Positions 16,949 through 26,216 of a stretch of 64,000 nucleotides of DNA are shown piece after piece. Within the stretch, counting starts at the first letter, position 1. Each line of letters starts with the position of its first letter. Under the pieces are notes generated by a model. That model was not told the DNA's origin. It was given only the letters and a program-made list of their open reading frames with translations, and did not search any database. The DNA is from Sinomonas sp. ASV322. GTDB taxonomy: Bacteria; Actinomycetota; Actinomycetes; Actinomycetales; Micrococcaceae. The stretch is from NCBI RefSeq assembly GCF_030908245.1, contig NZ_JAVFJJ010000002.1:186001-250000 (forward strand), written 5' to 3'. The position numbers and the translations under genes were made by a program.

Positions 16949-19548
16949 ACCCGCTCGTGCGGGGAAGCGGTCGCGGAGCCATTCTCTTCTCCGAGCTCGC
17001 GGACGAGCTCGGAGAGGCCAGCCCGGCTCGTCGTGTGCGTCTTGCGGAGCGCGTTCGAGATGTGGCTTTCGATCGTGCGCACGCTCACGCGAAGCAGCGT
17101 GGCAATCTCCTGGTTGCTCCGGTGGCCCGCGAGGAGCGCGACCTCAGTCTCGCGCACCGTGAGCGGACCCGGCCGCTCGGGCTCGAGCGCCATGAAGCGC
17201 GCGTCCGGACCCGCGATGGCCGCGAAATCCTTCACTGCGCGCTCGGCCGCGGCGGTGGCCCGCGAATTTCCCGCAAGGCGGTGCCGAGTGGCGCCGCCGC
17301 GCAACAGCATGGCCACCTGATACCCGTCGTCGGCCGGGACGTAGTCCGCAACGAGCTGCTCGAGCCGCCTGGTATCCCCCTCGATCACGGCTCGGGCGAA
17401 GGCGAACAGCTGATCGTATCGGGTGACGCCCCGCTCCGACATGATGGCCTCGACCATCCCGAGCACGCGGGGCCCCGGGAGCAGGCACAGGCACAGGAGG
17501 GCCGAGTAGGCCGCCTCGAACACGAAGCCGTGCGCGAGGTTCTCGTCGATGAGGCGGCTCGCCTCGCCGTCGAACGCGTCGGCGCTCTCGGGGCGCCGCG
17601 TGACAAGCTCGTACACGCCCTTCCCCACCCCGGGAAGCGGGCCGACATCCCGCGCGCCGACGCCCGCCTGCCCGCCCAGGGCAGCCGGCGCCCCTCCCTC
17701 GCGGAGGGACGAAAGCCGGAGCATCGCGTTGTAGAACGATTCGAGGAGGAAGCCGGGCCGGCCGACCGCAAAGGCCGAGCCCATGAGGTACTCCGCCTCG
17801 TCGAACAGGCCGCGATAGAGCATTCCGACCGCCGCGACGTAGCTCTGCGTCACGAGGCTGAACTGGTCGACCGCCTGGAGAGCGTCCCGCCGGCGCTCGA
17901 GCGCGTAGGCGATCGTCTCGTCGACGCGTCCGCTCGCGAACAGCGCGAGGCCGCGGATGACCGGCTCGAATCGGGGCAGCGTCTCGAAGCCCGGGGCGGA
18001 GTCGATGACGTCGAGCGCGGCCTCGGGGTGGAACCGGTACACCTCGAGCAGCCCGCGCACGGTGGCCGTGACACCGCTCGACGGGTTCTGGGTCCTGAGT
18101 CCTGCGAGCGCGGCGCCTATGTCCGCCTGCTCGCCGCGATACCCGGCCTCGAGCATGAGGGCCCAGGCCTCGGCCTCGGCCGCCCATCCGGGCACGTCCG
18201 CGGCGAGGCGGTCCATGATTCCGCGGGCCTTGTCGACGTCGCCCTCGCTCAGGACGATCCACACGGAGTGGGTCAGCGAGAAGAAGAAGACGTCGGCGGG
18301 GTCGCCGTCGTTCGTATCGGTGTGCTCGAAGACCGCTTGGACGCGGGCGCGGTCGACCGGCGCGCCCCAGTAGACCTGGAGGAAGGCGACGGCGTTCGCG
18401 AGCGTGCGCTCGGCTTCCCAGGTGCCGTAATGAAGGTGCACGAGCGCGTCGAGGCGGCTGCGGAAGTACTGTGCCGTCGCGGCGTGGTTGCCCCGCATTT
18501 CCGCCCGGAGCGCGGCGATCGAGGGAGCGGCGTCGTCCATCCGCGTGACAGCGCCTGGCGGGGCGGCCGGCGCAGACGACGACGGCGGAGCGAACCTTTC
18601 GGTCATGGCGCGGCGCAGGATGCGGCGCGACGAGCCGATGTGCTCCCGGAGGTATTCGTCCACGACGGGCGGGAACACCGAGGCGAGGAGGGCGCCGTCC
18701 GGCCCCGGGACGACCGAGACAAGGCCGCGGTGCTCGAGAGCATCGAGGACCTCCGCGCCAATGGCGTCGACGAGGCGGTCCACAGGGCACGTGCCGAGGA
18801 GGGACACGGTGTTGAGCGCCCGGAACTCGTCTCGGCTGAGCCCGTGGAGGAGCCCCTCGACGGTTCCGTTGAGGTGATCGGTCATGAGCGTCGGCCCGTT
18901 GAGGCACCATCGTCCGTCCCGGAGGGCGAGCCGTTCGCCGAGCAGCGCCGTCTCGACGATTCGGACGGCGAGCCGCAGGTTGCCGCCCGACTTGGCAAGA
19001 ATCCGCGCGGCGACGTCGACGTCGACGGGCGCGTCGAGGATCTCGGCGACGAGCGCGTTGACCTGCTCGTAGCGCAGCGGCGGAATCGACACCGTGGCCT
19101 GGGCCCACCGCCCGAGCACCGCCGTCGCCGTCGCCGACGAGGCGGACTGGAACGGGACGTCGCTGCTCGTCACGACGATGGGAACCCCGAGGCGCTTGTG
19201 GGCGATGTCGATGACGGAGAGCGACTCGTGGTCGAGGCTCTCGACGCCGTCGACGGCGAGGACGCGCAGGCCCGGGCGGGAGAGTTCCTCCGCCAGGATG
19301 TCGGACGCCGCGAGGATGTCGATCGGGCGGGATCGGAGCTTGAGGCCGAGCGAGAGGATCCCTGCGAACGGCACGGATTCGAGCGCGGGGTCGGCGAAGA
19401 TCGGATAGACCTTCGCGCCCCGCTCCTCGAGCTGCGAGATCACCCCGCGCGCGACGCTCGTCCGTCCGCTTCCGGGCGCGCCGACAACACGGACGCCGAG
19501 GCCCCGCGCGACGTAGCGCAGAACGCGCTGGATTTCCTGGTCGAACAA
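16921..19548 (-). CDS. Large AAA-type ATPase/LuxR transcriptional regulator (copy 2)
   Basis: An 875-residue paralogue of the neighbouring LuxR protein, similar along its whole length. It has Walker A GAPGSGRTS, a Walker B-like VLAVDGVESLD, the long helical middle and a C-terminal LuxR helix-turn-helix (LTVRETEVALLAGHRSNQEIA, IRTIESHISNALRKTHTTSRA split). Start TTG 19548 follows GAAAGG by 7 nt. In Walker B the second acidic residue (DD in copy 1) is Gly here, so ATP hydrolysis may differ. Tandem duplication then divergence is the simplest history; the genes may respond to different signals. Confidence 0.85.
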   Translation of the reverse strand: MFDQEIQRVLRYVARGLGVRVVGAPGSGRTSVARGVISQLEERGAKVYPIFADPALESVPFAGILSLGLKLRSRPIDILAASDILAEELSRPGLRVLAVDGVESLDHESLSVIDIAHKRLGVPIVVTSSDVPFQSASSATATAVLGRWAQATVSIPPLRYEQVNALVAEILDAPVDVDVAARILAKSGGNLRLAVRIVETALLGERLALRDGRWCLNGPTLMTDHLNGTVEGLLHGLSRDEFRALNTVSLLGTCPVDRLVDAIGAEVLDALEHRGLVSVVPGPDGALLASVFPPVVDEYLREHIGSSRRILRRAMTERFAPPSSSAPAAPPGAVTRMDDAAPSIAALRAEMRGNHAATAQYFRSRLDALVHLHYGTWEAERTLANAVAFLQVYWGAPVDRARVQAVFEHTDTNDGDPADVFFFSLTHSVWIVLSEGDVDKARGIMDRLAADVPGWAAEAEAWALMLEAGYRGEQADIGAALAGLRTQNPSSGVTATVRGLLEVYRFHPEAALDVIDSAPGFETLPRFEPVIRGLALFASGRVDETIAYALERRRDALQAVDQFSLVTQSYVAAVGMLYRGLFDEAEYLMGSAFAVGRPGFLLESFYNAMLRLSSLREGGAPAALGGQAGVGARDVGPLPGVGKGVYELVTRRPESADAFDGEASRLIDENLAHGFVFEAAYSALLCLCLLPGPRVLGMVEAIMSERGVTRYDQLFAFARAVIEGDTRRLEQLVADYVPADDGYQVAMLLRGGATRHRLAGNSRATAAAERAVKDFAAIAGPDARFMALEPERPGPLTVRETEVALLAGHRSNQEIATLLRVSVRTIESHISNALRKTHTTSRAGLSELVRELGEENGSATASPHERVLRPRAADH

Positions 19549-19700
19549 CCCCAGGCCTTTCTCTGCTTCCTGTCCCTTGTTCTCTTTGAGTCCGTCGTCG
19601 TGCCATCATGACGCACATCGGGTGGGGCGGATAGCAGAATCCGGTTGCGCCGACCCCGAGGACGGCCCCGTCCCGTGGTCTCCGTGTCGGAGGGCGGCGC

Positions 19701-19706
19701 TACGCT
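19701..19706 (+). promoter_or_regulatory. Predicted -10 box of the VOC-family gene
   Basis: TACGCT ends 8 nt before the ATG at 19715; no ribosome binding site lies between, so a leaderless or nearly leaderless transcript is likely. Confidence 0.4.
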
Positions 19707-19714
19707 TGGCGTCC

Positions 19715-20110
19715 ATGTGGGGGAAGAGCTTTGTGTCATGCGGTCATGTCGTCGTCCTTGTCGACGACGCCGAGGCGTCGTTCGCGTTCTACCGGGACGT
19801 CCTGGGCCTCGACGTCGTGGCGAGCGACCGTCCGCATCCCCCGCAACGCCCCGACGAGCCGCCCGCCCCGACCCCAGGGCTCGGGGTATGGCTCATGGCG
19901 CCGAGCAGCCCGCACGAGGCGGCGCTCGTCGGCCGTCAGGCGGGCCATCGTCCCCTCTTGGTCATGCTCACGGAGGACCTCATCCGGCTGCGGCGGCACC
20001 TCGTCGCACGCGGCGTCGACGTGTGGGCCGAGCGGCGGGACGCCGACGGGCATTCGCTCCATTTCTCGGATCCGCAGGGAAATGTGATCGTCGCCTCGCA
20101 GCCGCGATGA
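19715..20110 (+). CDS. VOC-family (glyoxalase/bleomycin-resistance-like) protein
   Basis: A 131-residue protein of the vicinal oxygen chelate fold: GHVVVLVDDAEASFAFYRDVLGLDV at the start supplies a metal-ligand His, and HSLHFSDPQGNVIVASQPR ends the second beta-alpha-beta unit. Such proteins may be metal-dependent isomerases or dioxygenases, or drug-binding resistance proteins; substrate unknown. ATG 19715 is preferred over the upstream frame extension because the fold starts there. It lies just before the DUF47-Pit operon but with 107 bp between. Confidence 0.8.
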   Translation: MWGKSFVSCGHVVVLVDDAEASFAFYRDVLGLDVVASDRPHPPQRPDEPPAPTPGLGVWLMAPSSPHEAALVGRQAGHRPLLVMLTEDLIRLRRHLVARGVDVWAERRDADGHSLHFSDPQGNVIVASQPR

Positions 20111-20217
20111 CCGCCCACGGCGCTCGCGGGCGATTTACCTTCGTCGCGTACCATGCGTTGTACCGGCCCCCGCCGGACCTGTCATCGGCCCCCAACGGCC
20201 CTCACGGAAGAGAATCC

Positions 20218-20835
20218 ATGAAGCTGCGCCTCTTCCCTCAGGAGACGGCCGCGCTGGAGCTCCTCGCCGACATCGCCCAGCAATCAGTCCTCGCCGTCCA
20301 GGTCCTGTCCGAGATGTTCGGGGCCCGGCGTCAGGACCGCGAACGCATCTTCGACGAGCTCGTCAAGGTGGACACCCGCACGGCAGAGCTCCAGCGGGCG
20401 CTCCTCACCCAGCTCCGCACGAGCTTCGTCAACCCGCTCCCCCGCGAAGACCTCCTGGACCTCTCAGAAGGACTCGGCAGCGCGGTAGAGGAGCTCGTCG
20501 CGGTCGGCGAGGTGACGGTCGTCAACCGGCTTGATCGGATCGCGCGCGAGGCGTCGGACCAACTCGAGATCGTCAACCGGCAGGCCGAGCTCACGGTCGC
20601 TGCGATGCGCGGCCTCAACCGGCTCGACGACCTCGAGGACTACTGGATCGAGATGCTCCGCCTCGCGAAGCGCGCGAATCACACGCACCGGGTCTGGAGC
20701 GGCCAGTCGATGCGAGAGCTCTCGCTCGGTGCGTACGCGCGCAACGTCGAGATGGCGAGGGCGCTCGTCGCCGCGGCCCACGCGCTCCGCGATGTCGCCG
20801 CCCGCGTCGGCCGGATCATCGTCAAGGAATCGTGA
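20218..20835 (+). CDS. DUF47/PhoU-like phosphate transport regulator
   Basis: A 205-residue all-helical protein of the DUF47 family (MKLRLFPQETAALELLADIAQQS at the start). DUF47 proteins resemble PhoU and are normally encoded next to Pit phosphate transporters, which they are thought to regulate from the cytoplasmic side. ATG 20218 follows GGAAGAGA. The Pit gene starts 1 nt after its stop, so the two are surely co-transcribed. Confidence 0.9.
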   Translation: MKLRLFPQETAALELLADIAQQSVLAVQVLSEMFGARRQDRERIFDELVKVDTRTAELQRALLTQLRTSFVNPLPREDLLDLSEGLGSAVEELVAVGEVTVVNRLDRIAREASDQLEIVNRQAELTVAAMRGLNRLDDLEDYWIEMLRLAKRANHTHRVWSGQSMRELSLGAYARNVEMARALVAAAHALRDVAARVGRIIVKES

Positions 20836-20836
20836 C

Positions 20837-21847
20837 GTGATCCTTGCGCTCACGGTCGCGGTGGTCGGGTTCACGTGCGTCTTCGGGTTCCTCAACGGCT
20901 TCCGCGATGCCTCGACCGCCGTGGGGCTCACAGTCCGCACGCGCGCGCTCACGCCGAGCATCGCCGTCGTCCTCGCCGCGGCCTTCAACGTTGCTGGAGT
21001 CGTCACGGGTGCGTGGCTCCTCACCTATTTCGGCGGCAGCTGGCTCACAGCGCCCGACGGCGCCCGAGGGCTCGTGCTGCTCCTCGCCACCTTGGCGAGC
21101 GCGAGCCTGTGGAACGTTTTTCTGTGGTGGCGCGGCTACCCGTCGTCGTCCACGCATGCCCTCGCCGGCGGCCTCGTGGGTGCAAGCCTCGCGTCGCTCC
21201 TGCGCGGGCACGGCGCGGAGGACGGCCTGGCAACGGTCCTGTGGCTCCAGGTCTGGCTCCCGCTCCTCATCTCCCCGCTCCTCGCGTTCGGGGTGTCCTT
21301 CTTCCTCACGAGCCTCGTCACGTGGCTCGCTCGCTACAGCCAGCCGAGCCAGGCCCACACCGTGCTCCGGGCCGCACAGTCGGTTGGGACGGCGGCGGTC
21401 GCCTTCGGCCATGGTCTCCAGGACGGCCAGCGCGTCATCGCGGTGCTCGCGCTCGCGACGCTCGGCTCGGGGGTGGACTGGAACGCCGTGCCGCCGTGGA
21501 TCATCTCGCTCTCCGCGCTCGTCTTCGGCATCGGAACGCTCGCGGGCGGCTGGCGCATCACGTACACCCTGAGCAACCGGCTCGTGCGCACGGACCCCCT
21601 GCGGGGTTTCGTCTCCCAGCTCGTCACGACCGCCATGCTGTTCTTCGGTGCCCTCGGGCTCCGCTGGCCGCTCTCGACAACTCATACGGTCACGGCCTCG
21701 ATCCTCGGCGCGGGCAGCAACCAAAGCTACGCGGCCGTCAACGGCCGGCTCTTGGTGCGGCTCATCCTCTTCTGGCTCGCAACCCCGCTTGCGACGGCCG
21801 CCCTCGGCTTCGTGTTCGCGCTCGCGCTCGACCCGCTCGCGCAGTGA
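20837..21847 (+). CDS. pit: Low-affinity inorganic phosphate transporter, Pit family
   Basis: A 336-residue membrane protein with about ten hydrophobic segments. The PiT signature appears twice: GFLNGFRDASTAVG near residue 15-28 and GHGLQDGQR in the second half, where the usual GANDxxN pattern has drifted (actinobacterial style). Start GTG 20837 lies 1 nt after the DUF47 stop, with AAGGAA upstream. It overlaps the next gene by 4 nt. It imports metal-phosphate with protons and works in parallel with the Pst system encoded on the other side of the terminator. Confidence 0.88.
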   Translation: MILALTVAVVGFTCVFGFLNGFRDASTAVGLTVRTRALTPSIAVVLAAAFNVAGVVTGAWLLTYFGGSWLTAPDGARGLVLLLATLASASLWNVFLWWRGYPSSSTHALAGGLVGASLASLLRGHGAEDGLATVLWLQVWLPLLISPLLAFGVSFFLTSLVTWLARYSQPSQAHTVLRAAQSVGTAAVAFGHGLQDGQRVIAVLALATLGSGVDWNAVPPWIISLSALVFGIGTLAGGWRITYTLSNRLVRTDPLRGFVSQLVTTAMLFFGALGLRWPLSTTHTVTASILGAGSNQSYAAVNGRLLVRLILFWLATPLATAALGFVFALALDPLAQ

Positions 21848-23040
21848 GCACGCCTGCGCCGGCCCACAGCGGGGCGCCAAGCCTCGGGACGGTCATCCGC
21901 GAATGGGGCCGGATCGGCTGCATCGGCTTCGGCGGCCCGCCCGCGCACATCCGGCTCCTCCGTCAGCTGTGCGTCGAGCGGAGGAAATGGATCGGCGCGA
22001 CCGACTTCGAGGACGCCATCGCGGCGTGCAATCTGCTCCCCGGACCGGCCTCAACGCAGCTCGCGATCTACTGCGCGTCGCGAGTCCGCGGCTGGCTCGG
22101 GGCCCTCGCCGGCGGCGCGGCGTTCATCGTCCCGGGCCTCATCGTGATTCTCGCCCTCGCGGCCCTCTTCCTCGAAAGCAGCCCGCCGAGGTGGGTCCTC
22201 GCCTCCGGTGCCGGGGCGGGGGCCGCCGTCGCCGCCGTCGCCCTCCAGGCCGGGGTCTCCCTTGTCCCGGCGAGCTGGCAGCGCCGCCGCTCGGGACTCC
22301 GCTGGGTCCTCTACGCTGCGGCCGGGGCCCTCGCTGCGGCGACGATCGGGCCGTGGCTCGTCGTCGTGCTCCTCGCGTGCGGCGCGCTCGAGCTCGGGAT
22401 CGAAGCGGCAGAGACGCTCAACCGAGACTCTGCCCTCGGCATCCCCCTGCTCGCGGCCGTCCCCTTCCTCGGCACGCCGACCGTCGCGGCGGGGGGCATC
22501 GCGGTGGGCAGCCTCGCGGCCCTGTGTTGGGTCGCGCTCAAGGTCGGGGCGCTCTCCTACGGCGGCGGCTTCGTCATCATCCCCCTCATGCAGGCCGACG
22601 CCGTCTCGGGCTATCACTGGATGAGCGACGCCCAGTTCCTCAACGCCGTCGCCCTCGGGCAGATCACCCCGGGGCCCGTCGTGCAGACCGTGGCGGTCGT
22701 CGGCTACGCGGTGGCGGGCATCCCCGGGGGGATCCTCGCCTCGCTCGTGGCATTTTCGCCGTCGTTCGCCTTCGTCCTCATCGGCGCCGAACGCTTCGAC
22801 CGCCTCCGCGGGAACGCCGCCGCCCGGGCCTTCCTCGATGGCGCGGGGCCAGCCGCGATCGGGGCGATCCTCGGATCCGCGATCCCGCTCGCCATGGCCC
22901 TGACCCAGGGGTGGCAGTTCGCGATCCTCGCGGTCGGCGTCGTCCTCCTCCTCGCCCGCCGCGGCGTCGTGACCACGCTGCTCGCCGCGGCCGGCGCGGG
23001 GGTCGTGTGCGTCTTCGCGGGGCTTCCGCTGCCGCGGTGA
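21844..23040 (+). CDS. chrA: Chromate transporter, two-domain ChrA
   Basis: A 398-residue CHR-family membrane protein with the usual two homologous halves: IGCIGFGGPPAHI at the start of the first and GALSYGGGFVIIPLMQ at the start of the second. ChrA exports chromate, an oxyanion taken up by mistake through anion transporters. Start GTG 21844 overlaps the Pit stop (GTGA), so it is co-transcribed with the phosphate transporter. The coupling with pit rather than with a sulphate system is less common. Confidence 0.9.
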   Translation: MSTPAPAHSGAPSLGTVIREWGRIGCIGFGGPPAHIRLLRQLCVERRKWIGATDFEDAIAACNLLPGPASTQLAIYCASRVRGWLGALAGGAAFIVPGLIVILALAALFLESSPPRWVLASGAGAGAAVAAVALQAGVSLVPASWQRRRSGLRWVLYAAAGALAAATIGPWLVVVLLACGALELGIEAAETLNRDSALGIPLLAAVPFLGTPTVAAGGIAVGSLAALCWVALKVGALSYGGGFVIIPLMQADAVSGYHWMSDAQFLNAVALGQITPGPVVQTVAVVGYAVAGIPGGILASLVAFSPSFAFVLIGAERFDRLRGNAAARAFLDGAGPAAIGAILGSAIPLAMALTQGWQFAILAVGVVLLLARRGVVTTLLAAAGAGVVCVFAGLPLPR

Positions 23041-23142
23041 TCGAGACCAGAACACGGCCGACCTCGCAACGAGAAGGGCCTACGGGCTGAAGAACCGGCC
23101 GCCTGACGGCTCGACTTCTGGCTTGGGACGCCGGGCGCAAGA

Positions 23143-23185
23143 AAAGAGGCGAGGATCCGGACACCGTCCGAATCCTCGCCTCTTT
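23143..23185. terminator. Bidirectional terminator between chrA and pstB
   Basis: AAAGAGGCGAGGAT (23143-23156) pairs perfectly with ATCCTCGCCTCTTT (23172-23185). Inner CGGA/TCCG pairs extend it after one mismatch. The A-rich left and T-rich right ends make it work in both directions for the convergent operons ending at 23040 and 23198. Confidence 0.93.
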
Positions 23186-23197
23186 GTGCTCAGTGGC

Positions 23198-23977
23198 TCA
23201 CCCGAAGCGGCCCGAGACGTAATCCTCGGTCGCCTTTTCCTTCGGGTTGTTGAAGATCGCCGTCGTGTCGGCGTACTCGATGAGCTTGCCGGGCTTGCCC
23301 GTGCCCGCAATGTTGAAGAACGCCGTCTTATCCGAGACGCGCGCAGCCTGCTGCATATTGTGCGTCACGATGACGACCGTGTACTTCTCCTTGAGCTCGT
23401 TGATGAGGTCCTCGACTGCGAGCGTGGAGATCGGGTCGAGGGCCGAGCACGGCTCGTCCATGAGGATGACGTCGGGCTTCACCGCGATCGCGCGCGCGAT
23501 GCACAGCCGCTGCTGCTGGCCGCCCGAGAGGCCCGAACCCGGCTTGTCCAGGCGGTCCTTGACCTCGTTCCACAGGTTGGCGCCGAGCAGCGAGGACTCG
23601 ACAAGGGCCTCCGAGTCCGCCTTCGAGAGCTTCTTGCCGTTGAGCTTGACGCCCGCCAGCACGTTGTCGCGGATCGACATCGTGGGGAACGGGTTGGGCC
23701 GCTGGAACACCATGCCGACGTGCGAGCGGACGGCCACGGGATCGACGCCCGGCCCGTAGAGGTCGTCGCCGTCGAGGAGCACCTGGCCTTCGACGCGGGC
23801 GCCCGGGAGCACCTCGTGCATGCGGTTGAGCGTCCGGAGGAACGTCGACTTGCCGCAGCCCGACGGGCCGATGAAGGCCGTCACGGAGCGGGCCGCGATG
23901 TTGATGTTCACACCCTCGACGGCACGGAAATTGCCGTAGTAGACGTTCAGGTCCTTGACGTCGATTCGCTTGGACAT
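23198..23977 (-). CDS. pstB: Phosphate ABC transporter ATP-binding protein PstB
   Basis: A 259-residue ABC ATPase powering high-affinity phosphate import. Walker [10 protein letters not shown] is at residues 37-45, the signature LSGGQ at 150-154, and Walker B reads [13 protein letters not shown], the PstB-specific form. ATG 23977 follows GAAGGAAATC. It is the last gene of pstS-pstC-pstA-pstB and ends at a shared bidirectional terminator. No phoU follows. Confidence 0.97.
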   Translation of the reverse strand: MSKRIDVKDLNVYYGNFRAVEGVNINIAARSVTAFIGPSGCGKSTFLRTLNRMHEVLPGARVEGQVLLDGDDLYGPGVDPVAVRSHVGMVFQRPNPFPTMSIRDNVLAGVKLNGKKLSKADSEALVESSLLGANLWNEVKDRLDKPGSGLSGGQQQRLCIARAIAVKPDVILMDEPCSALDPISTLAVEDLINELKEKYTVVIVTHNMQQAARVSDKTAFFNIAGTGKPGKLIEYADTTAIFNNPKEKATEDYVSGRFG

Positions 23978-24009
23978 GATTTCCTTCGGTTTCGGTGCGG
24001 GTCTTGGGG

Positions 24010-25119
24010 TCAGCGGCCGGTCTTGGGGGCGAAGAACTTCGCCACGAGACGCGCGATGAGGTTCAGGATCATGACGCAGATGATGAGCACCAGGGCGGCG
24101 CCCCACGCGCGCTGGAGGCTCGGACCCGGGTTCGAGGGCGACGTCGGGTTGAGGATCTGCGTGTAGATGAACGTCGGAAGGGAGGACATCCAGTCGGCGA
24201 AGACGTTCATGTTGATCTTCGTCGCGAAGCCCGCCGTCACGAGGATCGGGGCCGTCTCGCCGATGACGCGCGCGATCGCGAGGGTGACGCCGGACGCGAT
24301 GCCCGAGATCGCCGTCGGGATGACGATCTTGAGGATGGTCCGCCACTTCCGCACGCCGAGCGCGTAGGAGGCCTCACGCAGCTCGTTCGGGACGATCTTG
24401 AGCATCTCCTCGCTCGAGCGCACGACCACCGGGATCATGAGCACCGAGAGCGCGACGGCGGCGACGAAACCCGTCTTCGTGCCGGGCCCGAAGAGCGTCG
24501 CGAAGAATGCGGCGGCGAAGAGGCCCGCGACGATCGACGGGATGCCCGTCATGACGTCGACGAAGAACGTGATGGCCCGCGAGATCCGTCCGTCGTTCCC
24601 GTACTCGACGAGGTAGACGGCCGTGAGGAGGCCGATCGGCACGGAGATGAGGGTTGCCCACAGCGTGATGAGCAGTGTGCCCATGAGCGAGTGGTAGATG
24701 CCGCCGAGGACGCGGGTTCCGGCGGTCGCGGACTCGTTGTCCTGAATGCCGCTCACGCCGTTCATCGACGTGCCGAGGAAGCCCGGGGTCGCGAGGCCCT
24801 TCGTGCCTTCGACGAGCACGGTCCAGATGACGGAGACCAGCGGGAGGAGCGCGATGAGGAACGCGCCGACCACGAGACACGTCGCGAGCTTGTCCTTCGC
24901 CTTCCGCGAGCCTTCGACGGCCGCGCTCCACGCGACGAAGACGAATGTGAACGCGAGAGCCGAGAAGATGCCCCAGCCGAACGCATTGAACCCCACGATG
25001 GTCGAAAGCGCCGCTCCCACGATGAGGGCGACGGCGAGCGAGGCCCACGGGGCGAAGCGAGGGAGGCGGTTGCGGGTGAGGGCGGAACGGCGAGGCGAGC
25101 GAGCGGTCAGGGTGGTCAT
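24010..25119 (-). CDS. pstA: Phosphate ABC transporter permease PstA
   Basis: A 369-residue permease, one half of the phosphate channel. After a basic cytoplasmic tail of about 25 residues come extra N-terminal membrane segments and then the standard six-helix permease domain with the EAA-like loop [19 protein letters not shown]. It starts 1 nt after the pstC stop and is followed by pstB after a 32-nt gap. Confidence 0.95.
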   Translation of the reverse strand: MTTLTARSPRRSALTRNRLPRFAPWASLAVALIVGAALSTIVGFNAFGWGIFSALAFTFVFVAWSAAVEGSRKAKDKLATCLVVGAFLIALLPLVSVIWTVLVEGTKGLATPGFLGTSMNGVSGIQDNESATAGTRVLGGIYHSLMGTLLITLWATLISVPIGLLTAVYLVEYGNDGRISRAITFFVDVMTGIPSIVAGLFAAAFFATLFGPGTKTGFVAAVALSVLMIPVVVRSSEEMLKIVPNELREASYALGVRKWRTILKIVIPTAISGIASGVTLAIARVIGETAPILVTAGFATKINMNVFADWMSSLPTFIYTQILNPTSPSNPGPSLQRAWGAALVLIICVMILNLIARLVAKFFAPKTGR

Positions 25120-25120
25120 G

Positions 25121-26134
25121 TCAGTTCGCTCCCGAGAATTCCTTGTGGCGGCTGATCACCCAGCGCGCGATGACGTTGACCACGAGCGTGATGACGAAGA
25201 GAACGAGGCCCGCCGCAATGAGCGTGCTGAGGCTCAGTCCACTCGCCTCCGGGAAGTTGAGCGCGATCTCCGCCGCGATGGTCTGGTTGCCCGACTGGAT
25301 GAGGCTTGCGATGAGCGGCCCCGAGGAGAGCACGAGTGCGACGGCCATGGTCTCGCCGAGCGCGCGGCCGAGGCCCAGCATGACGGCGCTGATGATGCCC
25401 GGGCGCGCGAACGGGAACACGGCCATGCGGATCATCTCCCAGCGCGTGGCGCCGAGGGCGAGGGCGGCCTCCTCGTGGAGCTTGGGAGTCTGGAGGAAGA
25501 TCTCGCGGGAGATCGAGGTGATGATCGGGATGACCATGACCGCGAGGACGACGGCGGCCGTCAGGAGCGTCTTGCCCGTCGCCGACGCGGGGCCGGAGAA
25601 GATCGGGATCCAGCCGAGTGTCGACGCAAGCCAGTTGTAGCCCGGCACGAGCGCGGGAGCGAGGAACGAGATGCCCCATGCACCGAAGACGACCGAGGGG
25701 ATGGCCGCGAGAAGGTCGATGACATACCCGAGGATCTGAGCGACTCGGCGCGGCGCGTAGTGCGAGATGAAGAGGGCGACGCCGATCGAGATGGGCGTTG
25801 CGATGACGAGGGCGACGGCGGCGGCGATCACCGTGCCGACGACGAGCGGCAGAATGTACTGCCAGAAGCCCTTGCCGCTCGCGATCTGGTCCTGAGGAGC
25901 GACGAGGGCAGGGAATGCCTGGGCCACGAGGAAGACCGCGACTGCGCAGAGCACGACGAGGATGATGATTCCGGCCGTCAGAGCGGCACCCGAGAAGATC
26001 CTGTCGCCCGCTGCGCCGCCCTGCGAAGAGAGTTTCGGCGTCCCACCGGACTGCTCCGGGGTCTTGGTCTGGGTCGTGGTCACTTCCGGTCCCTTGGGTA
26101 AAGCGTGGGCGGTCTCGTCAGCAGCTTTCGTCAT
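25121..26134 (-). CDS. pstC: Phosphate ABC transporter permease PstC
   Basis: A 337-residue permease partner of PstA. A hydrophilic tail of about 45 residues precedes the first membrane helix (FSGAALTAGIIILVVLCAVAV), and the loop EEAALALGATRWEMIRMAV is the coupling site for PstB. It is separated from pstS by 82 bp containing a strong hairpin, which probably lowers its expression relative to the binding protein. Confidence 0.95.
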   Translation of the reverse strand: MTKAADETAHALPKGPEVTTTQTKTPEQSGGTPKLSSQGGAAGDRIFSGAALTAGIIILVVLCAVAVFLVAQAFPALVAPQDQIASGKGFWQYILPLVVGTVIAAAVALVIATPISIGVALFISHYAPRRVAQILGYVIDLLAAIPSVVFGAWGISFLAPALVPGYNWLASTLGWIPIFSGPASATGKTLLTAAVVLAVMVIPIITSISREIFLQTPKLHEEAALALGATRWEMIRMAVFPFARPGIISAVMLGLGRALGETMAVALVLSSGPLIASLIQSGNQTIAAEIALNFPEASGLSLSTLIAAGLVLFVITLVVNVIARWVISRHKEFSGAN

Positions 26135-26164
26135 CTTGACACGTCCTCTGCCCTCCAGCGCAAG

Positions 26165-26196
26165 GCCCGCCCCGGAACAAGCTGTCCGGGGCGGGC
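26165..26196 (-). terminator. Strong hairpin between pstS and pstC
   Basis: GCCCGCCCCGGA (26165-26176) and TCCGGGGCGGGC (26185-26196) form a perfect 12-bp G+C stem with an 8-nt loop. There is no T-tract, so partial termination or protection of the pstS mRNA end is likely. Confidence 0.8.
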
Positions 26197-26216
26197 GCGC
26201 GCTAACTCGACTTCGA

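Noticed and set aside
16444-19611. Very long plus-strand open frame opposite the two LuxR genes (over 1000 codons)
   Set aside because: It is an antisense shadow created by high G+C third positions; its translation is Arg/Ala/Gly/Asp-rich without domains, while the minus-strand frames carry clear Walker and LuxR motifs.
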